Source: Stackebrandtia endophytica
GTDB lineage: Bacteria > Actinomycetota > Actinomycetes > Mycobacteriales > Micromonosporaceae
NCBI RefSeq assembly: GCF_006716355.1
Contig: NZ_VFOW01000001.1
Coordinates: forward strand, 2,914,001-2,978,000
Direction: 5' to 3'
DNA: 64,000 bases
A program made the position numbers and the translations under genes. The notes under the pieces are model-generated. The model did not search any database, was not told where the DNA came from, and saw nothing but the letters and a program-made list of their open reading frames with translations. Each line of letters begins with the position of its first letter. Within the stretch, counting starts at the first letter, position 1. Shown here piece after piece: positions 24,771-35,535 of this stretch.

Positions 24771-27074
24771 CTACTCCACGATGGCGGGGCGACCGAACCT
24801 CTCGCCGAGGGTCGGCTGCCAGGCCTGCCGAAGCTCGGCAAGCGGGATGTCGAACAGTCCGTCGATGTCGATGCCGTCGACGTTGGCGTCGACGATTCCC
24901 AACGGCTGCCAGGGAACGCCGTACTCCTCGCACAGTGCGCGAACCGCGGCCTCATGTCCCTTGGGGACGGTGATGACCGCGCGAGCGGTGGACTCGCTGA
25001 ACAACCACACGAAGTCGTCGAGTCCCTCGGGCAGACGCACCCGGGCTCCGACGCCGCTGCGCATCACCGACTCGGCGAGGGTCTGCACCAGGCCACCGTC
25101 GGACACGTCGTGGGCACCCGAGAGGTGTTCCACGTCGGCAGCTCGGCGAAGCACCGACGCCAGCGCCTGCTCGGCAGCCAGGTCCACCTGCGGCGGGGTA
25201 CCGCCGAGGTGACGGTGTTCCTGCCAGGCCCATTCCGAACCGGACAGTTCGGTGCGAGTCTGTCCCAGCAACAGGATCCGGTCGCCGTCTCCGGCGAAGC
25301 CCATCGACAGGCGACGGTTCACATCGTCGAGGACACCCAGGACACCGACGACCGGTGTCGGGTGAATCGCGACCAGTCCGGTCTGGTTGTAGAAGCTGAC
25401 GTTCCCACCGGTGACCGGGATACCCAGTTCCGCGGCGCCGTCGGCGAGACCGCGCACGGCTTCGGCGAAGCTCCACATGACCTCGGGATCCTCCGGCGAA
25501 CCGAAGTTGAGGCAGTTGGTGATCGCGATCGGGTCCGCCCCGGTGACGGCGACGTTGCGGTACGCCTCGGCCAACGCCAGCTGCGCGCCCTGATACGGGT
25601 CGAGCTTGGCGTAACGGCCATTGCCGTCGGTGCTGATGGCGATGCCCAGCCCGGTTTCCTCGGACAGTCGGATCACTCCGGCGTCCTCCGGCTGCGCCAA
25701 CACGGTGTTACCGCGAACGTAGCGGTCGTACTGTTCGGTCACCCAGGTCTTGTCGCACAGGTTCGGCGAGCCGAGCATCCGCAGCACGGTCGCGCGAAGC
25801 TCGTCCGCGCCGGTCGGGCGCGGCAGCGTCTCGGCGCGGTCGACGGCGACCAGATCCCGGTCGGCCGGAACCCGCATCGGACGCTGGTAGACCGGTCCGT
25901 CGTCGGCGAGACTGCCCGGCGGGCAGTCCACAACGGTCGCACCGTGCCAGTCGATGATGAGTCGGCCTCCGGCGTCGGGCGTGGTCGGTGTGACCTTTCC
26001 GATCGCGGTGGCCAGAACCCCCCACTTGCGGGCGACCGACAGAACCTCGTCCAACTTGGACGGTTCGACGATCAGCAGCATCCGCTCCTGGGACTCGCTG
26101 GCGAGGATCTCGTGCGGAAGCATCGAAGCCTCCCGCAGCGGCACCGTCTCCAGGTCGACGTGCATTCCCAGGCCGGCCGCCGCGGCGGTCTCCGACAGGG
26201 CGCAGGTCAACCCGGCACCGCCCAGGTCCTGAATCCCGGTGACGAGTCCCGCGTCGTACATCTCCAGACACGACTCGATCAGCAGCTTCTCGATGAACGG
26301 GTCGCCGACCTGAACGCTCGGCCGCGCCGCATCCGCATCATCGTCGAAGGTCGCCGACGCCAGCACCGACACACCGCCGATACCGTCGCGGCCGGTCTTG
26401 GCGCCCAACAGAACCACGATGTTGCCGATTCCGGAGGCGGCCATGTTCTGAAGCCTGCTGACCGGCAGCACACCGACGCACAACGCGTTGACCAGCGGGT
26501 TGCCCTGGTAGCAGGGGTCGAAGACGACCTCACCGCCGATGTTGGGCAGTCCGAGGCTGTTGCCGTAGCGCGAGATCCCCTCGACCACGCCGGGCAGTAC
26601 CCGCGCGGTGTCGGGGTGGTCGGCGTCGCCGAAGCGCAGCGGATCCATGACCGCGACCGGTCGCGCCCCCATGGCCAGGATGTCGCGCACGATGCCGCCG
26701 ATACCGGTGGCCGCGCCCTGGTGCGGTTCGACGAAGCTCGGGTGGTTGTGACTCTCGACCTTGAAACTGACGGCCAGGTCGTCACTCACCTGGACCACGC
26801 CCGCGTTCTGTCCGATTCCGGCCAGCAGCCGGTCGGTCTTGGGGCTCTTCTCGGCGAAGTGTTTGAAGTGAACCCGGCTCGACTTGTAGGAGCAGTGTTC
26901 GCTCCACATGATCGAGTACATGGCGAGTTCGGCCTGAGTGGGCCGCCGCCCCAGGATCTTGCGGATACGTTCGTACTCGTCGTCACGCAGTCCCAGTTCG
27001 GCGAACGGCTGCACCTCATCGGGTGTGGCGTGGGCCCGCCCAACGGTGTCCACGACGTCGGTGACTTCCCTCAT
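24771..27074 (-). CDS. purL: Phosphoribosylformylglycinamidine synthase subunit PurL
   Basis: Small-type PurL (767 residues), the synthetase subunit that uses ATP and ammonia to turn FGAR into FGAM in purine synthesis. [12 protein letters not shown] near residue 55, [20 protein letters not shown] and the [12 protein letters not shown]-type glycine-rich stretch are family hallmarks. It overlaps purQ by ATGA and works as a complex with PurQ (glutaminase) and PurS. Length is normal for the three-subunit enzyme of Gram-positives. Confidence 0.98.
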   Translation of the reverse strand: MREVTDVVDTVGRAHATPDEVQPFAELGLRDDEYERIRKILGRRPTQAELAMYSIMWSEHCSYKSSRVHFKHFAEKSPKTDRLLAGIGQNAGVVQVSDDLAVSFKVESHNHPSFVEPHQGAATGIGGIVRDILAMGARPVAVMDPLRFGDADHPDTARVLPGVVEGISRYGNSLGLPNIGGEVVFDPCYQGNPLVNALCVGVLPVSRLQNMAASGIGNIVVLLGAKTGRDGIGGVSVLASATFDDDADAARPSVQVGDPFIEKLLIESCLEMYDAGLVTGIQDLGGAGLTCALSETAAAAGLGMHVDLETVPLREASMLPHEILASESQERMLLIVEPSKLDEVLSVARKWGVLATAIGKVTPTTPDAGGRLIIDWHGATVVDCPPGSLADDGPVYQRPMRVPADRDLVAVDRAETLPRPTGADELRATVLRMLGSPNLCDKTWVTEQYDRYVRGNTVLAQPEDAGVIRLSEETGLGIAISTDGNGRYAKLDPYQGAQLALAEAYRNVAVTGADPIAITNCLNFGSPEDPEVMWSFAEAVRGLADGAAELGIPVTGGNVSFYNQTGLVAIHPTPVVGVLGVLDDVNRRLSMGFAGDGDRILLLGQTRTELSGSEWAWQEHRHLGGTPPQVDLAAEQALASVLRRAADVEHLSGAHDVSDGGLVQTLAESVMRSGVGARVRLPEGLDDFVWLFSESTARAVITVPKGHEAAVRALCEEYGVPWQPLGIVDANVDGIDIDGLFDIPLAELRQAWQPTLGERFGRPAIVE

Positions 27075-27754
27075 GCGGTGGTGGCTCCCAGGTACGTGAG
27101 AACGGAGGTGAAGATTCCCAATCCGTCCACGGACGGCCCGGTCAGCTGCTCGACGGCGTGTTCCGGGTGAGGCATCATGCCGACCACGTTGCCGGCGGCG
27201 TTGGTGATCCCGGCGATGTCACGCTGCGACCCGTTCGGGTTGCCGTCGACATAGCGGGCCACGATGCGGTTTTCCGATTCCAACTCGTCGAGGGTCTTCT
27301 GATCGGCGACGAAGCAGCCCTCGCCGTTCTTGACCGGCACGACGATCCGGTCTCCGGAGTTGAAGGCCGACGTCCACGCCGTTTCGGCGTTGGCGATCTC
27401 CAGCCCCTGGTCACGGTTGCGGAAGTGCAGCTGTTGGTTGCGCGTCAACGCGCCGGGCAACAGATGCGATTCACAGAGGATCTGGAAACCGTTGCAGATT
27501 CCCAGGACCGGCAGTCCACCCCGGGCGGCATCCACAATGGTCTCCATGACCGCGGAGAATCGGGCGATCGCCCCGCACCGCAGATAGTCGCCATAGGAGA
27601 ACCCACCGGGCAGGATGACCGCGTTCACACCGCGCAACGCACCATCGTCGTGCCACAGTGGAACTGGCGTGGCACCGGCGAGACGCACCGCGCGCATGGC
27701 ATCGACGTCGTCCAGAGAACCTGGAAACGTCACCACCCCGATGCGCGGGCTCAT
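27071..27754 (-). CDS. purQ: Phosphoribosylformylglycinamidine synthase subunit PurQ
   Basis: Class I glutamine amidotransferase subunit (227 residues) that releases ammonia from glutamine for PurL. The nucleophile Cys is in [11 protein letters not shown] (near residue 89), and the histidine and glutamate triad partners are in [10 protein letters not shown] near the C-terminus. [11 protein letters not shown] marks the oxyanion strand. It overlaps both purL and purS by ATGA-type junctions, so the three genes are translationally coupled. Confidence 0.98.
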   Translation of the reverse strand: MSPRIGVVTFPGSLDDVDAMRAVRLAGATPVPLWHDDGALRGVNAVILPGGFSYGDYLRCGAIARFSAVMETIVDAARGGLPVLGICNGFQILCESHLLPGALTRNQQLHFRNRDQGLEIANAETAWTSAFNSGDRIVVPVKNGEGCFVADQKTLDELESENRIVARYVDGNPNGSQRDIAGITNAAGNVVGMMPHPEHAVEQLTGPSVDGLGIFTSVLTYLGATTA

Positions 27755-28017
27755 CCGGTCGGCTCCGCCTGATCGGTCAACCTGATGGTGAAGTCTTCGA
27801 TCACCGGGTTGGCCAACAATTTGTCAGCGATATTGGTGGCCTGCTCCTGCATGGCCGATTCATCGGTGCCCTCGGCGAATTCCAGTTCAATGCGCTTGCC
27901 GATGCGCACCGAAGACACCCCACTGGCACCCAGCCGGGGCAGCGCGTTGACGACCGCTTCCCCCTGTGGATCCAGAATTTCCGGCTTGAGCATGACGTCG
28001 ACGACGACGCGCGTCAC
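27751..28017 (-). CDS. purS: Phosphoribosylformylglycinamidine synthase subunit PurS
   Basis: Small (88-residue) structural subunit that bridges PurL and PurQ and channels ammonia. [19 protein letters not shown] and [11 protein letters not shown] are typical. GTG 28017 is preferred, with AGGAG 8 bases upstream; the frame is open to 28086, but the extra residues do not fit the family. First gene of the coupled purSQL set; its promoter should lie in the 163 bp after purB. Confidence 0.95.
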   Translation of the reverse strand: MTRVVVDVMLKPEILDPQGEAVVNALPRLGASGVSSVRIGKRIELEFAEGTDESAMQEQATNIADKLLANPVIEDFTIRLTDQAEPTG

Positions 28018-28180
28018 GGCCCCGCTCCTGTCGCTAGAAGAAATTAACCCGCTGACCAGAATATGCGCAGTTGGCGAGCCGACCAAGCCGCCCCCGACAT
28101 CATGGCCTGCGTCTCAGAAGGTGCGCGGTTTCCAGATCACCCGATGGGTCACCCGTCGCCGCGCAACCCGGTGGCATCGG

Positions 28181-29599
28181 TCACAGGATCGCGCCCGGCA
28201 CGTAGCCGGCGGCATCGGGATGGGCGGCCACGATCTCGTTGACCCGCGCCACCACTGACTCCAGCTGGGCGGCGGCGGCACCGGTGAAGGTCACCGGGGA
28301 GTCGATCAGCCCGGCGAGTGTCGCGCGGTCGAGCCCCAGCCGCTCATCGGTGGCCAGCCGGTCCAACAGGTCGTTGTCGGTGGTGCCCTTCTCCCGCATC
28401 GCCAGCGCCACGCCGACGGCGTGTTCCTTGATGACCTCGTGAGCGGTCTCACGGCCGACGCCGTTGCCCACGGCGGCCAGCAGGATCTTGGTGGTCGCCA
28501 GGAACGGCAGATACCGGTCGAGTTCCCGGGCGATGACCGCCGGGTAGGCGCCGAACTCCGACAGGACCGTCAAGAACGTCAGGTAGAGCCCGTCGGCGGT
28601 GAAGAACGCGTCGGGCAGCGCGACCCGGCGCACCACCGAGCAGGACACGTCGCCCTCGTTCCACTGGCCGCCGGCCAGTTCACCGATCATCGAGGCGTAG
28701 CCGCGCAGCAGCACCGCCATCCCGTTGACGCGTTCGGTGGAGCGGGTGTTCATCTTGTGCGGCATCGCCGAGGATCCGACCTGACCGGCCTGGAATCCCT
28801 CGGTCGCCAGTTCGGCGCCCGCCATCAACCGGATCGACACCGACAGCGAGGACGGCGCGGCGGCGGCCTGGACCAGGCTGGAGACGACGTCGAAGTCCAG
28901 CGAGCGGGGGTAGACCTGGCCGACGCTGTCGAACACCCGGCCGAAGCCGAGGTGCGTCGCGACGCGTGACTCCAGCTCGGCGAGTTTGGCGGTGTCCCCG
29001 CCGAACAGGTCCAGCTGGTCGGCGGCGGTGCCGACCGGTCCCTTGATGCCTCGCAGCGGGTAGCGGTCGAGCAGTTCCTCGACGCGCTGATAGGCGATGA
29101 GGAGTTCCTCGGCGGCGGAGGCGAACCGTTTGCCCAGGGTGGTGGCCTGCGCCGGGACGTTGTGGGAGCGGCCGGTCATGACGAGGTGGCCGTGTTCGAC
29201 GGCCAGTTGGGCCAGTCGCGCCAACGCGGCCACCATCCGGTCGCGGATGAGGACGAGCGCGTCGCGAACCTGGAGTTGCTCGACGTTCTCGGTCAGGTCG
29301 CGACTGGTCATTCCCTTGTGGATGTGTTCGTGGCCGGCCAGCGCACTGAACTCCTCGATGCGGGCCTTCACGTCGTGGCGGGTGACCCGCTCCCGCTGCG
29401 CGATCGACTCAAGGTCCACCTGGTCGACAACCCGTTCGTAGTCGGCGACGACCCCGTCGGGCACCGACACGCCCAGATCGGCCTGAGCCTTGAGCACCGC
29501 CAGCCACAGGCGGCGTTCGGCTCGTATCTTCGCCGCTGGGTCCCACAGGGCGATCATCTCGGGTGAGGCGTAACGCGAAGCCAGAACGTTGGGAATCAC
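28181..29599 (-). CDS. purB: Adenylosuccinate lyase
   Basis: Cleaves SAICAR to AICAR and adenylosuccinate to AMP, releasing fumarate. 472 residues with the fumarase/aspartase superfamily signature SSAMPHKMNTRSTERVNG and upstream GMTSRDLTENVEQLQ. GTG 29599 (VIPNVLASRYASPEM) is chosen because the family starts there; the open frame continues 26 codons upstream into sequence with no similarity. It is read in the same direction as purSQL and may be co-transcribed with them. Confidence 0.97.
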   Translation of the reverse strand: MIPNVLASRYASPEMIALWDPAAKIRAERRLWLAVLKAQADLGVSVPDGVVADYERVVDQVDLESIAQRERVTRHDVKARIEEFSALAGHEHIHKGMTSRDLTENVEQLQVRDALVLIRDRMVAALARLAQLAVEHGHLVMTGRSHNVPAQATTLGKRFASAAEELLIAYQRVEELLDRYPLRGIKGPVGTAADQLDLFGGDTAKLAELESRVATHLGFGRVFDSVGQVYPRSLDFDVVSSLVQAAAAPSSLSVSIRLMAGAELATEGFQAGQVGSSAMPHKMNTRSTERVNGMAVLLRGYASMIGELAGGQWNEGDVSCSVVRRVALPDAFFTADGLYLTFLTVLSEFGAYPAVIARELDRYLPFLATTKILLAAVGNGVGRETAHEVIKEHAVGVALAMREKGTTDNDLLDRLATDERLGLDRATLAGLIDSPVTFTGAAAAQLESVVARVNEIVAAHPDAAGYVPGAIL

Positions 29600-29673
29600 C
29601 CGCCCATCATCCCCTGTCGGATCGGTCACAACGACGGCGGCGCGGCGATTCGACCGCATCGATACGGTGGCGG

Positions 29674-30069
29674 TCAATCCATCGGCGACATGAACGACCA
29701 GAGCCGATCCTCCAGGTCACGGGCACCGAACTCGCGAACCCCGTAGGGCATGTCGGCCGGCCCGTAGACGATCACGGCCCCGGCGTCCCGTACGTGGGCG
29801 TAGTGGGCGTTCACATCGTTCACCATGATGGACAGTCCCGCGGTGTCGGCCCCCACCGTGCGCGGTGACCGCAGGTTGAACCTCGCCGACTCCGGGTGCA
29901 ACCAGATCACCCCGTCACCGGCGGCGACCTCGGCGTGGGTGACGGTTCCGTCGTCGCCGCGGTGCAACGGGCCGGCGGCCAACCCGAACACCTCGATCAA
30001 GAAGGTTTGAGCCGCGGCGACATCGGCGTAGATCAGCCCCGGGACCCGCCGTTCGATCCGGCCGGACAT
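29674..30069 (-). CDS. VOC-family (glyoxalase/bleomycin-resistance fold) protein
   Basis: A 131-residue single-chain VOC protein. PGLIYADVAAAQTFLIEVFG and MPYGVREFGARDLEDRLWSF are the two beta-alpha-beta halves with the usual closing DP/EDRLW motif. Metal ligands are not obvious enough to call an enzyme; many such proteins act as dioxygenase-like or binding proteins. It lies 74 bp upstream of purB on the same strand. Confidence 0.82.
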   Translation of the reverse strand: MSGRIERRVPGLIYADVAAAQTFLIEVFGLAAGPLHRGDDGTVTHAEVAAGDGVIWLHPESARFNLRSPRTVGADTAGLSIMVNDVNAHYAHVRDAGAVIVYGPADMPYGVREFGARDLEDRLWSFMSPMD

Positions 30070-30326
30070 TGTGGATATCCCTTCGACGTTGAGGCGTTGA
30101 CGACGTCGAGTCTGCGCCGTCGTGGGAGCCGCCGGGTCGGGTTCGGACAACTCGGCAGACTCGCATGATCTACGCTGCGCCGACGTCTACGGTGGTCTCG
30201 CCGTGACCCGGTATTCTCACTGCGTGCCCCACACCCCAGTTCCGGTCCGTGATCGGCGGTCTCCTCGCCTCGTCGGCGACCAGCCGTCGGTGACCAGCCT
30301 TCCCCTCGCCACCAGGTAGGAGCCCC

Positions 30327-33164
30327 GTGCAGACTCCCGTATGGCTCGCCGTCGACCTGGGAACCACCCACACCGTCGCCGTCGTCGGTCGTGGTGATCA
30401 ACGCCCCCGGCCGCTGTTGTTCGACGACTCCCCGCTGCTGCCCTCCGGGGTGTTCCTGTCCGCCGACGGCACCATGCACACCGGCAAGGACGCCTGGCGA
30501 CTGGCGCGCACCGAACCCGACCGATTCGAGCCGTATCCCAAACGCCGCATCGACGACGGCACCGTCCTGCTCGGGGACCGGGAGTTGTCGATATCTCAAC
30601 TGTTCGCGACGATTCTGCGTCGGGTGGCGTCGGAGGCGGTCGGCTCCGGCATGAGCCCGCGAGGCGTCGTGTTGACGCACCCCGCCGACTGGGGACCGGT
30701 CCGTCGCCAGGTCCTGGAGCAGGCGGCCACCGAGGCGGGCTTCGACGACGTCCGATTGCTGCCCGAACCGATCGCCGCGGCCGCCTACTGCACCCGGGAG
30801 TTGGAGAGGGACATCCCCGACAAGGGAAGCGTCGCGATCTTCGACTTCGGTGGCGGCACCTTCGACGTCGCCGTCGTGCAACGCGATCCCGACAGCTCGA
30901 CCGGATGGCGCACGCTGGCCGTTGGCGGGCTCGACGACCTGGGCGGTCTCGACGTCGACAACACCCTCGTGGGGCACCTCGGGCAATTGGTGTCGGACCG
31001 GGATTCCGCGTTGTGGCAACGAATCCACCAACCCGACAGTCCGGTCGATCGGCGAGACCGCCAGGCGTTCTGGACCGAGGTGCGCGCCGTCAAGGAGATG
31101 CTGTCGCGTGCCTCGACGGCACCGGTCGCACTGCCCGGCGACGGCATGGTCAACCTGCACCTGACCCGGGACGAGCTGACCCGGTTGGCCGATCCGCTGA
31201 TCGCCCGGGCCGTCGACGAAACCCGGCGGACCCTGCAACGCGCCGAGGTCGAACCGTCGAAACTGTCGGTGCTGCTGCTGGTCGGCGGTTCCAGCCGGAT
31301 GCCGCAGGTGGCCACCAGTCTGCACGCCAAGTTCGGTATCGCCCCGCTCGTGCCGGACCAGCCGGAACTACCGGTCGCCTACGGCGCGTTGGCTCACGCC
31401 ATGACCGAGGCACCCCAGCCACCGTCCACATCGTCTCCACGGTGGGCGGGAGTCGAGGGGGTCTCCCCGCCGGGCGGCCAACCGAGCCCACCGGTCAGCA
31501 GCCCACCCGGGGACGGTTGGTCCAGCCCACCGGTCAGCACGCCACCCGTCAGCACACCACCCACCGGCTGGTCGCCACCGACCAGTGGCCCTCCCACCAG
31601 CGGCGGCCCGACCGGCAACTGGGGCACCACCCCGCCCACGGTCACGCAGGGCTTCCCCGTCGGGTCGTCCGGGGTCAACATCCCGACCGGAACCCCACAG
31701 CAGGGCCGTCGGGTCTTCGCACTGCCCATGATCATGGCGCTGGTCACGGTGCTGATCGTCGTCCTGGCCATCGGCGGCACCATGCTGGTCCGAGGTTTCG
31801 ACGGCGCCGGCGACGACCTGGCCGGCGACAAGGACGACCAACAGACCGCCGTCGTCGGACCGGAGACCGAGTCCACCGGTACGGCCGACCTCGGTCCGCT
31901 CTTCGACTACACGATCACCGGTAGCGGAGCCGCCTCGATCACCGCCACCGAGGACACCGTGGTCGTCGGCGAGGTGAGCGGCGGCCAGACCACGTTCACC
32001 GCGTTCAGCGCCGACGGCGAGGAACTGTGGAGCAAGAGTCACGAACTCGAACCCACCGGCCTGAGCATGACCGTGGTGGGCGACCTGATCCTCGTCGACG
32101 CGGAGTCCTCGGCCACCGACGAAGGCGAAACGATGCGCGCCGTCGTCTCGCTGGAGGACGGGAAGCTGCTGTGGAAGAAGAAGTGGAGCGACTTCATCGA
32201 CATCGCCGTCTACGGCACCGACCTCATCGTGGAGCAGCAGCACGGCATCTACGACAACGCGGTCATCAAGCTCGACCTCACCACCGGCAAGCAGAAGTGG
32301 AGCCACGCCGGCCCCGACGGGTTGTGGCTGCTGGAAACCCGAGTCGCCGCGGCAACCTATTGGGACGAAGGCGAACCGGGCGACGGTGAGATGCTGCCGT
32401 TCGCCTCCGCCATGTACGACAACCTGGTCGCCGGTGACAAGATCGTCGACCTGAACCCCGACACCGGCGACGGCCGAGTGCGCGATGCGGGCAACGGCAA
32501 GTCCATCGTGAGCGGGTCGGTGCCGCTCGAAGGCGAGGAGTGGACGGTCTTCGAAGACCTCATCATCGGCAAACTGTCCGACGACGCGTCGCCGGGACGG
32601 GCCACCCTGGCGGCCTATTCACTGTCGAACCTCGACAAGGTCTGGGATATACCGCTTGACGCCGGTCACGACATCGGCACTGTGAAGCCGTGCGGACCGA
32701 CCCTGGTGTGCGCCGAAATCGACACCTCCGGTAACAACGAGACCCACCACACCGTCGCCGTCGACATCACCAGCGGCGAGGAGGCCTGGTCGTTCGGCGT
32801 CGACTGGTCGACCGACGAGAGCTGGTACGCCACCAACACCGGAATCATCTTCGGCAACCACGTCTTCGACACCGTCGAGGCAGCCGTCCTCATCGACTTC
32901 AACGGAACCGGGCTCCTCGGCGGTGAGACCTTCGTCTTCGTCAACGCGGTCCGCGACGGCATGGCGGTCTTCAACAGCGCTGTGAACGACGGGATCAACC
33001 AGGTCCAGCAGATATCGATAGTGGACACCGCGAACGGCGAGACGATCGGGACACAGTCGATCGGCGGATCGCATCGCCCCCATCTCACCGTGATGGCCGG
33101 TGACCTGGTCGCGGTTCACACCTCCGACAACACGGTCGAGGTGTTCAGCATCCCGCAGGGTTGA
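30327..33164 (+). CDS. Membrane-bound Hsp70-like ATPase fused to an outside beta-propeller
   Basis: A 945-residue fusion. Residues 1-360 are an Hsp70/actin-type ATPase: phosphate 1 loop LAVDLGTTHTVAVVG, DFGGGTFDVAVV (phosphate 2) and LLLVGGSSRMPQV (adenosine). There is no Hsp70 substrate-binding domain. Instead, a Pro/Ser/Thr/Gly-rich linker (about 365-455) leads to a single membrane helix (about 463-490), then a PQQ-like beta-propeller (about 520-945) with repeats such as TGKQKWSH and SGEEAWSF. The ATPase is thus cytoplasmic and the propeller extracytoplasmic. GTG 30327 has AGGTAGGAG 5 bases upstream. It is probably a sensor or a secretion/envelope factor; the role is unknown. Confidence 0.85.
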   Translation: MQTPVWLAVDLGTTHTVAVVGRGDQRPRPLLFDDSPLLPSGVFLSADGTMHTGKDAWRLARTEPDRFEPYPKRRIDDGTVLLGDRELSISQLFATILRRVASEAVGSGMSPRGVVLTHPADWGPVRRQVLEQAATEAGFDDVRLLPEPIAAAAYCTRELERDIPDKGSVAIFDFGGGTFDVAVVQRDPDSSTGWRTLAVGGLDDLGGLDVDNTLVGHLGQLVSDRDSALWQRIHQPDSPVDRRDRQAFWTEVRAVKEMLSRASTAPVALPGDGMVNLHLTRDELTRLADPLIARAVDETRRTLQRAEVEPSKLSVLLLVGGSSRMPQVATSLHAKFGIAPLVPDQPELPVAYGALAHAMTEAPQPPSTSSPRWAGVEGVSPPGGQPSPPVSSPPGDGWSSPPVSTPPVSTPPTGWSPPTSGPPTSGGPTGNWGTTPPTVTQGFPVGSSGVNIPTGTPQQGRRVFALPMIMALVTVLIVVLAIGGTMLVRGFDGAGDDLAGDKDDQQTAVVGPETESTGTADLGPLFDYTITGSGAASITATEDTVVVGEVSGGQTTFTAFSADGEELWSKSHELEPTGLSMTVVGDLILVDAESSATDEGETMRAVVSLEDGKLLWKKKWSDFIDIAVYGTDLIVEQQHGIYDNAVIKLDLTTGKQKWSHAGPDGLWLLETRVAAATYWDEGEPGDGEMLPFASAMYDNLVAGDKIVDLNPDTGDGRVRDAGNGKSIVSGSVPLEGEEWTVFEDLIIGKLSDDASPGRATLAAYSLSNLDKVWDIPLDAGHDIGTVKPCGPTLVCAEIDTSGNNETHHTVAVDITSGEEAWSFGVDWSTDESWYATNTGIIFGNHVFDTVEAAVLIDFNGTGLLGGETFVFVNAVRDGMAVFNSAVNDGINQVQQISIVDTANGETIGTQSIGGSHRPHLTVMAGDLVAVHTSDNTVEVFSIPQG

Positions 33165-34110
33165 GATCATCTCGTCGACGACGCCGCGCATGTAGTCCAG
33201 CGCGCGGCGATCGTCGAGGCGTCGCCCGGATGCGACGGCGACGGCCAACGCGTCGTCGCCGACGATTCCGGTGGCGGTCTCGACGACGAGGGTCCGAGAT
33301 GCGAGGGCACCGAAATCGGTGTTGGCCTCCAGGTAACCGAACACGGTCGCCGCCTCGGACAGCCGTCGCCGCGCGGTCGCCATGGTGATGAATTCGATGG
33401 CGACCACGGCGGCGGCCACCAGGTTGTCGGCTTCGACGAGCCCGTCGATGTAGTCGCGCAGTATGGCGAACGCGCGAGCGTGGTGACCACGACCGAACAT
33501 GACCCGCGCCCGGATGAGTCCGTTGGCCGAGAGGGTTCCCTCGGGGACCTCGATGTCGATCGACGCGGCGAAGTACCGGTCGGCTTTCGGTTGGTCGCCT
33601 TGGAAGGCGGCGGAGTAGCCGAGTGTCTGCAGCACCCAGTGCAGCAGGGTCGCGGGCCCCCGCTCCCGGTGGTGTTCGACGAGCCGGGCGCCGGTGTCGT
33701 CGACCCGGTCGAAACGTCCGAGGCCCAACAGCGGCCCGGCGGACATCGCCTCCACGGACGCGGCCAGGTGGTGGTCGTCCTCTCGACGCAACCGGTCGAC
33801 CACATCGGACAGACTCTGCTCCAGTGCCTCGAAGTCGCCGCGGCCGTATGCGTCGGCGAATCGCGTGAACGCGTGGTCATCGGAGGGTCTCGCCAGTCGC
33901 TCGTACCCGGCGCCGTCGCCGTTCTGTTGATGACGTTCGGCGGCCCAGATCAGCCAGAACGCCCGCCTGGCCCGGTCTTCGGGTTTCGTGAGCTCGATGA
34001 TCCGTTCCGCCCAGTCACCGATCTCGTGGCGTCCCCGAAACGGCAGTTCGGTAACGATCGGTCGTACCAGCGCGTCGACCCCTTCGGCGTCACCGATACC
34101 GCAGGTCCAG
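33158..34110 (-). pseudogene. C-terminal remnant of a large TPR-containing regulator
   Basis: About 315 residues of helical-repeat sequence (PEDRARRAFWLIWAAERHQQ, LHWVLQTLGYSAAFQGDQPK, RRALDYMRGVVDE) that look like the C-terminal part of SARP/LuxR-type ATPase regulators. The N-terminal DNA-binding and ATPase domains are missing: similarity starts abruptly near 34110, where a plus-strand DUF4386 fragment begins. At the other end the frame runs on antisense through the Hsp70-fusion gene with no natural stop. It is read as a remnant; the family is assigned by feel and is tentative. Confidence 0.5.
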
Positions 34111-34114
34111 TCGA

Positions 34115-34560
34115 CCGCGGCCTGTATCCGGTGCTCGGCAGGCACGGCCGAGCCGTGGCGCTCGGATACCTGGCGGCCCGGATCCTCGAGGTGGTCACGA
34201 TCCTGCCGACAGCGGTGGCGCCGCTGCTGGTGATGACACTGAACGCACCGGGGCACCGGGAGCTGGTGCTCGGCGCACAACACCAGGTGCTCCCCGCCAG
34301 TACCGTCTTCTTCTGTCTGAGCGTCGTCCTGCTCAACACCCTGCTGTATCGAACCGGGCTGGTGCCCCGGTGGATATCCGGGTGGGCTCTGGTGGGCGGT
34401 GGTGCCGTACCTGTCGAGTGGCTTGCTGGTGCTGTTCGGGGTGACGACCGCATCGTCGTCGCCCTACGGGATCCTGGTCGCCCCGTTGGCGGTCAACGAG
34501 ATGGTGCTGGCGGGCAGACTGCTGATTCGCGGGTTTCGCGTCGGGGCGGGTGACGGCGCG
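34115..34560 (+). pseudogene. Frameshifted C-terminal fragment of a DUF4386 membrane protein
   Basis: Hydrophobic sequence with hallmarks of DUF4386 (RAVALGYLAARILEVVTI, LLNTLLYRTGLVPRWISGW) begins without a start near 34115. The frame shifts at about 34390-34402: before it the reading is WALVGGGAV, after it YLSSGLLVLFGVTTASSSPY continues in the next frame to about 34560. The N-terminal helices are missing. It abuts the minus-strand remnant above, so the two decayed genes share a junction. Confidence 0.65.
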
Positions 34561-34565
34561 CCTCG

Positions 34566-35414
34566 TCAGTCATCCAGCCAGGTGGCGAGCTCGGCCGAGA
34601 CGTCTCGGGCGGCCTCCAGCGGGACGAGGTGACCGGCATCCGGGAAGTAGTGCGCGGTGACGGCGCCGGGCAGTCGGGCCGCGAGCTCGGCGGCCTGGTC
34701 ACGCGGGATCCACGGATCGGCTTCGCCCCAACCGATCCGGGTGCGGCACCGCACCCGGTCGAGACGGTCGGCGATCGGCTCGGTCTGGTCGGGACGTAGT
34801 TGGGCGATCTGATGGTAGAACGCCCGCTGGCCGGCGGTGGTGCTCCACGGTCGGACCAGGTCGTCGAGGACGTCGGCACCGAGTGGGCCCGCCGCCGCGC
34901 CCGCGATGTACTCCCGGGCCAGGGCCCGATGCAGTGTCGGTGGTACGGCGGCGAAGACCTGCTCGTTCTGGGCGACCAACCGAAAGAACGGGGAACCCCA
35001 CGGCGGAAGGGCCACGATGTCGAGCAGGTAGAGCGACGCGTAGTCGACGCCGTTCAGCAGGTGCGCCCCGAGGGCAACGGCACCGCCGATGTCGTGGGCG
35101 ACGACGTGGGGGCTCGTGAGGCCCCAGTGGTCGATCAGCGTCGCCAGGCGAGAAGCCTGCCGGTGCAGATGAATCGTCGCCGGTGTGTCGGTAATGGACT
35201 GTCCGTAGCCGGGCATGTCCCAGAGGAACACGCGATGGGTGTCGCTCAGTGCCCGCGCCACCGGAGCCCACACCGCGGCCGACCAGGGCGTCCCGTGGCA
35301 CAGCACCACATCGGTGCGGGCGGGCGCGCCGGCGGGTTCCATGGTGTAGGTCGCGACGACGGCCCCGTCGACGTCGACCATGACGGGGTCGGGAAGCAAC
35401 GCAGATGGTGTCAT
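34566..35414 (-). CDS. Alpha/beta hydrolase with Asp nucleophile (epoxide hydrolase/dehalogenase-like)
   Basis: A 282-residue hydrolase. The oxyanion loop is LCHGTPWSAAVW, and the nucleophile elbow AHDIGGAVALG has Asp instead of Ser, as in epoxide hydrolases and haloalkane dehalogenases. The histidine is in PDAGHLVPLEA and the likely acid in WGEADPWIP. No signal peptide. The gene diverges from the PP2C-like gene. The substrate is unknown; the Asp elbow makes hydrolysis of an epoxide or halide more likely than an ester. Confidence 0.85.
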   Translation of the reverse strand: MTPSALLPDPVMVDVDGAVVATYTMEPAGAPARTDVVLCHGTPWSAAVWAPVARALSDTHRVFLWDMPGYGQSITDTPATIHLHRQASRLATLIDHWGLTSPHVVAHDIGGAVALGAHLLNGVDYASLYLLDIVALPPWGSPFFRLVAQNEQVFAAVPPTLHRALAREYIAGAAAGPLGADVLDDLVRPWSTTAGQRAFYHQIAQLRPDQTEPIADRLDRVRCRTRIGWGEADPWIPRDQAAELAARLPGAVTAHYFPDAGHLVPLEAARDVSAELATWLDD

Positions 35415-35535
35415 GCGTCCACGTTAGAAGATCACCGGTGATACCCGTCGGGATTCCTTCGAGGAGTCCGGTACTCGACTCACCGTCCCGGGTACCTGGG
35501 ATCCTGAATAGGACCGTCGCGAATCAGGAGACCGG

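Noticed and set aside
24954-27170. 738-codon open frame opposite purL/purQ
   Set aside because: It lies wholly antisense to two certain purine genes, has low-complexity composition and is the usual high-GC mirror frame.
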